The translations under genes were made by a program, and so were the position numbers. This document shows, one piece after another, positions 63,664 to 64,000 of a stretch of DNA of 64,000 nucleotides. The number at the start of each line of letters is the position of its first letter. Within the stretch, counting starts at the first letter, position 1. Under the pieces are notes generated by a model, which did no database searches, was not told the DNA's origin, and was given only the letters and a program-made list of their open reading frames with translations. Source of the DNA: Ramlibacter sp. GTDB taxonomy: Bacteria; Pseudomonadota; Gammaproteobacteria; Burkholderiales; Burkholderiaceae_C. The stretch spans positions 1-64,000 of the forward strand of contig NZ_JAQGNQ010000083.1 of the NCBI RefSeq assembly GCF_028291745.1, in the 5' to 3' direction.

Positions 63664-64000
63664 GATGTCTCCTTCGGTGTTTTCGGTGTTTCCGCCGGCG
63701 GCGTTTCGAACGGGCCTGCCTGCACGAAGCCGGCGCCCTGGTACTGCGTTGCAGGATCGCCGGATTCCGCAGTCGGCTGGCTTTCGATGCGCTCGCGCCA
63801 GGGCTCGGAGCTGTCCCGCGGCTCGAAGCGGAGATGCGCCGCGCCGCTGTTGTCCCACCAGGCGTCGCGATTCTTCGAGACGCCGTAGACCACCGTGTGG
63901 CCCACCCGTGGCGCCGCGAGGCAGCAGCGAACCAGATCGGTCAGGTCGCGGTAGCTCAGCCAGGTGATCAGCATGCGGCGATCGCGCGGCTCCGGAAAGC
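63660..64000 (-). CDS. Uronate dehydrogenase-like SDR, C-terminal part
   Basis: Enters from the right edge; the C-terminal 113 residues are visible. FPEPRDRRMLITWLSYRDLT, VVYGVSKNRDAWWDNSGAAH and RFEPRDSSEPWRERI match the end of NAD-dependent uronate dehydrogenases (extended SDR/epimerase family), which oxidise glucuronate or galacturonate to the aldarolactone. The WWDN motif is characteristic of that end. A Pro/Thr-rich tail of about 40 residues (PTAESGDPATQYQGAGFVQ and on) is unusual. The catalytic Tyr-x-x-x-Lys lies outside the window. It precedes the TctC-type gene with a 4-base overlap. Confidence 0.7.
   Translation of the reverse strand, partial: FPEPRDRRMLITWLSYRDLTDLVRCCLAAPRVGHTVVYGVSKNRDAWWDNSGAAHLRFEPRDSSEPWRERIESQPTAESGDPATQYQGAGFVQAGPFETPPAETPKTPKETS

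Overview
The window is high-GC DNA (about two-thirds G+C by eye), densely packed, with many 1-4 base ATGA/GTGA gene overlaps. Gene content points to a free-living Burkholderiales betaproteobacterium, most likely Comamonadaceae or a neighbour: a phosphonate locus of the Burkholderia type, a Bug/TctC-type periplasmic binding protein, a PaoABC-type aldehyde oxidoreductase, a CIO-type cytochrome bd oxidase and a very large cyclic beta-glucan synthase. The genus is inference; no rRNA or tRNA gene is present.

Layout. 1-0.8 kb: tail of an HxlR-like regulator, two operator-like inverted repeats and an NAD(P)H-dependent FMN reductase. 1-14 kb: a 2-aminoethylphosphonate (AEP) locus. One arm runs leftwards (binding protein, ATPase, fused permease, PhnW, a HAD hydrolase cut by an IS66 remnant). 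A divergent GntR regulator follows, then a second leftward arm (phosphonoacetaldehyde dehydrogenase PhnY, PhnZ-like HD oxygenase, FAD amine oxidase). A rightward arm holds an internally deleted second phnW, phosphonoacetate hydrolase PhnA and a membrane protein truncated just before a decayed IS3-family element. The locus can import AEP and oxidise it via phosphonoacetaldehyde and phosphonoacetate to acetate and phosphate. 15.4-19.5 kb: a small island with an Mrr-like nuclease, an integrase stump and a HipA/YjjJ-like kinase-toxin.

20-27 kb: the most unusual part. A tightly overlapping rightward series encodes a thermostable-hemolysin-family protein, an acyl-activating ligase fused in frame to a heme-oxygenase-like di-iron oxidase, a short-chain dehydrogenase, an exported TPR protein and a QseBC-like two-component system. 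A paralogue of the TPR protein converges on its end. It looks like a self-regulated pathway making a fatty-acid-derived product. 28.9-32.3 kb: a truncated giant Ser/Thr kinase-like/ATPase protein. 32-38.4 kb: small exported proteins and a GT39-like glycosyltransferase among gene stumps (kup, uppP, a MEDS domain, a transposase end), a region in decay.

38.4-50.2 kb: paoABC-type aldehyde dehydrogenase, an AI-2E-type permease, a cytochrome bd (CIO-type) oxidase pair and two overlapping sensor kinases. 50.7-59.1 kb: a small membrane protein and a roughly 2,700-residue cyclic beta-1,2-glucan synthase whose apparent start overlaps the small gene's stop. 59.3-64 kb: a leftward operon with a uronate-dehydrogenase-like oxidoreductase (running off the edge), a TctC-type binding protein and two paralogous barrel-type putative glycosidases, plausibly for uronate or oligouronide use.
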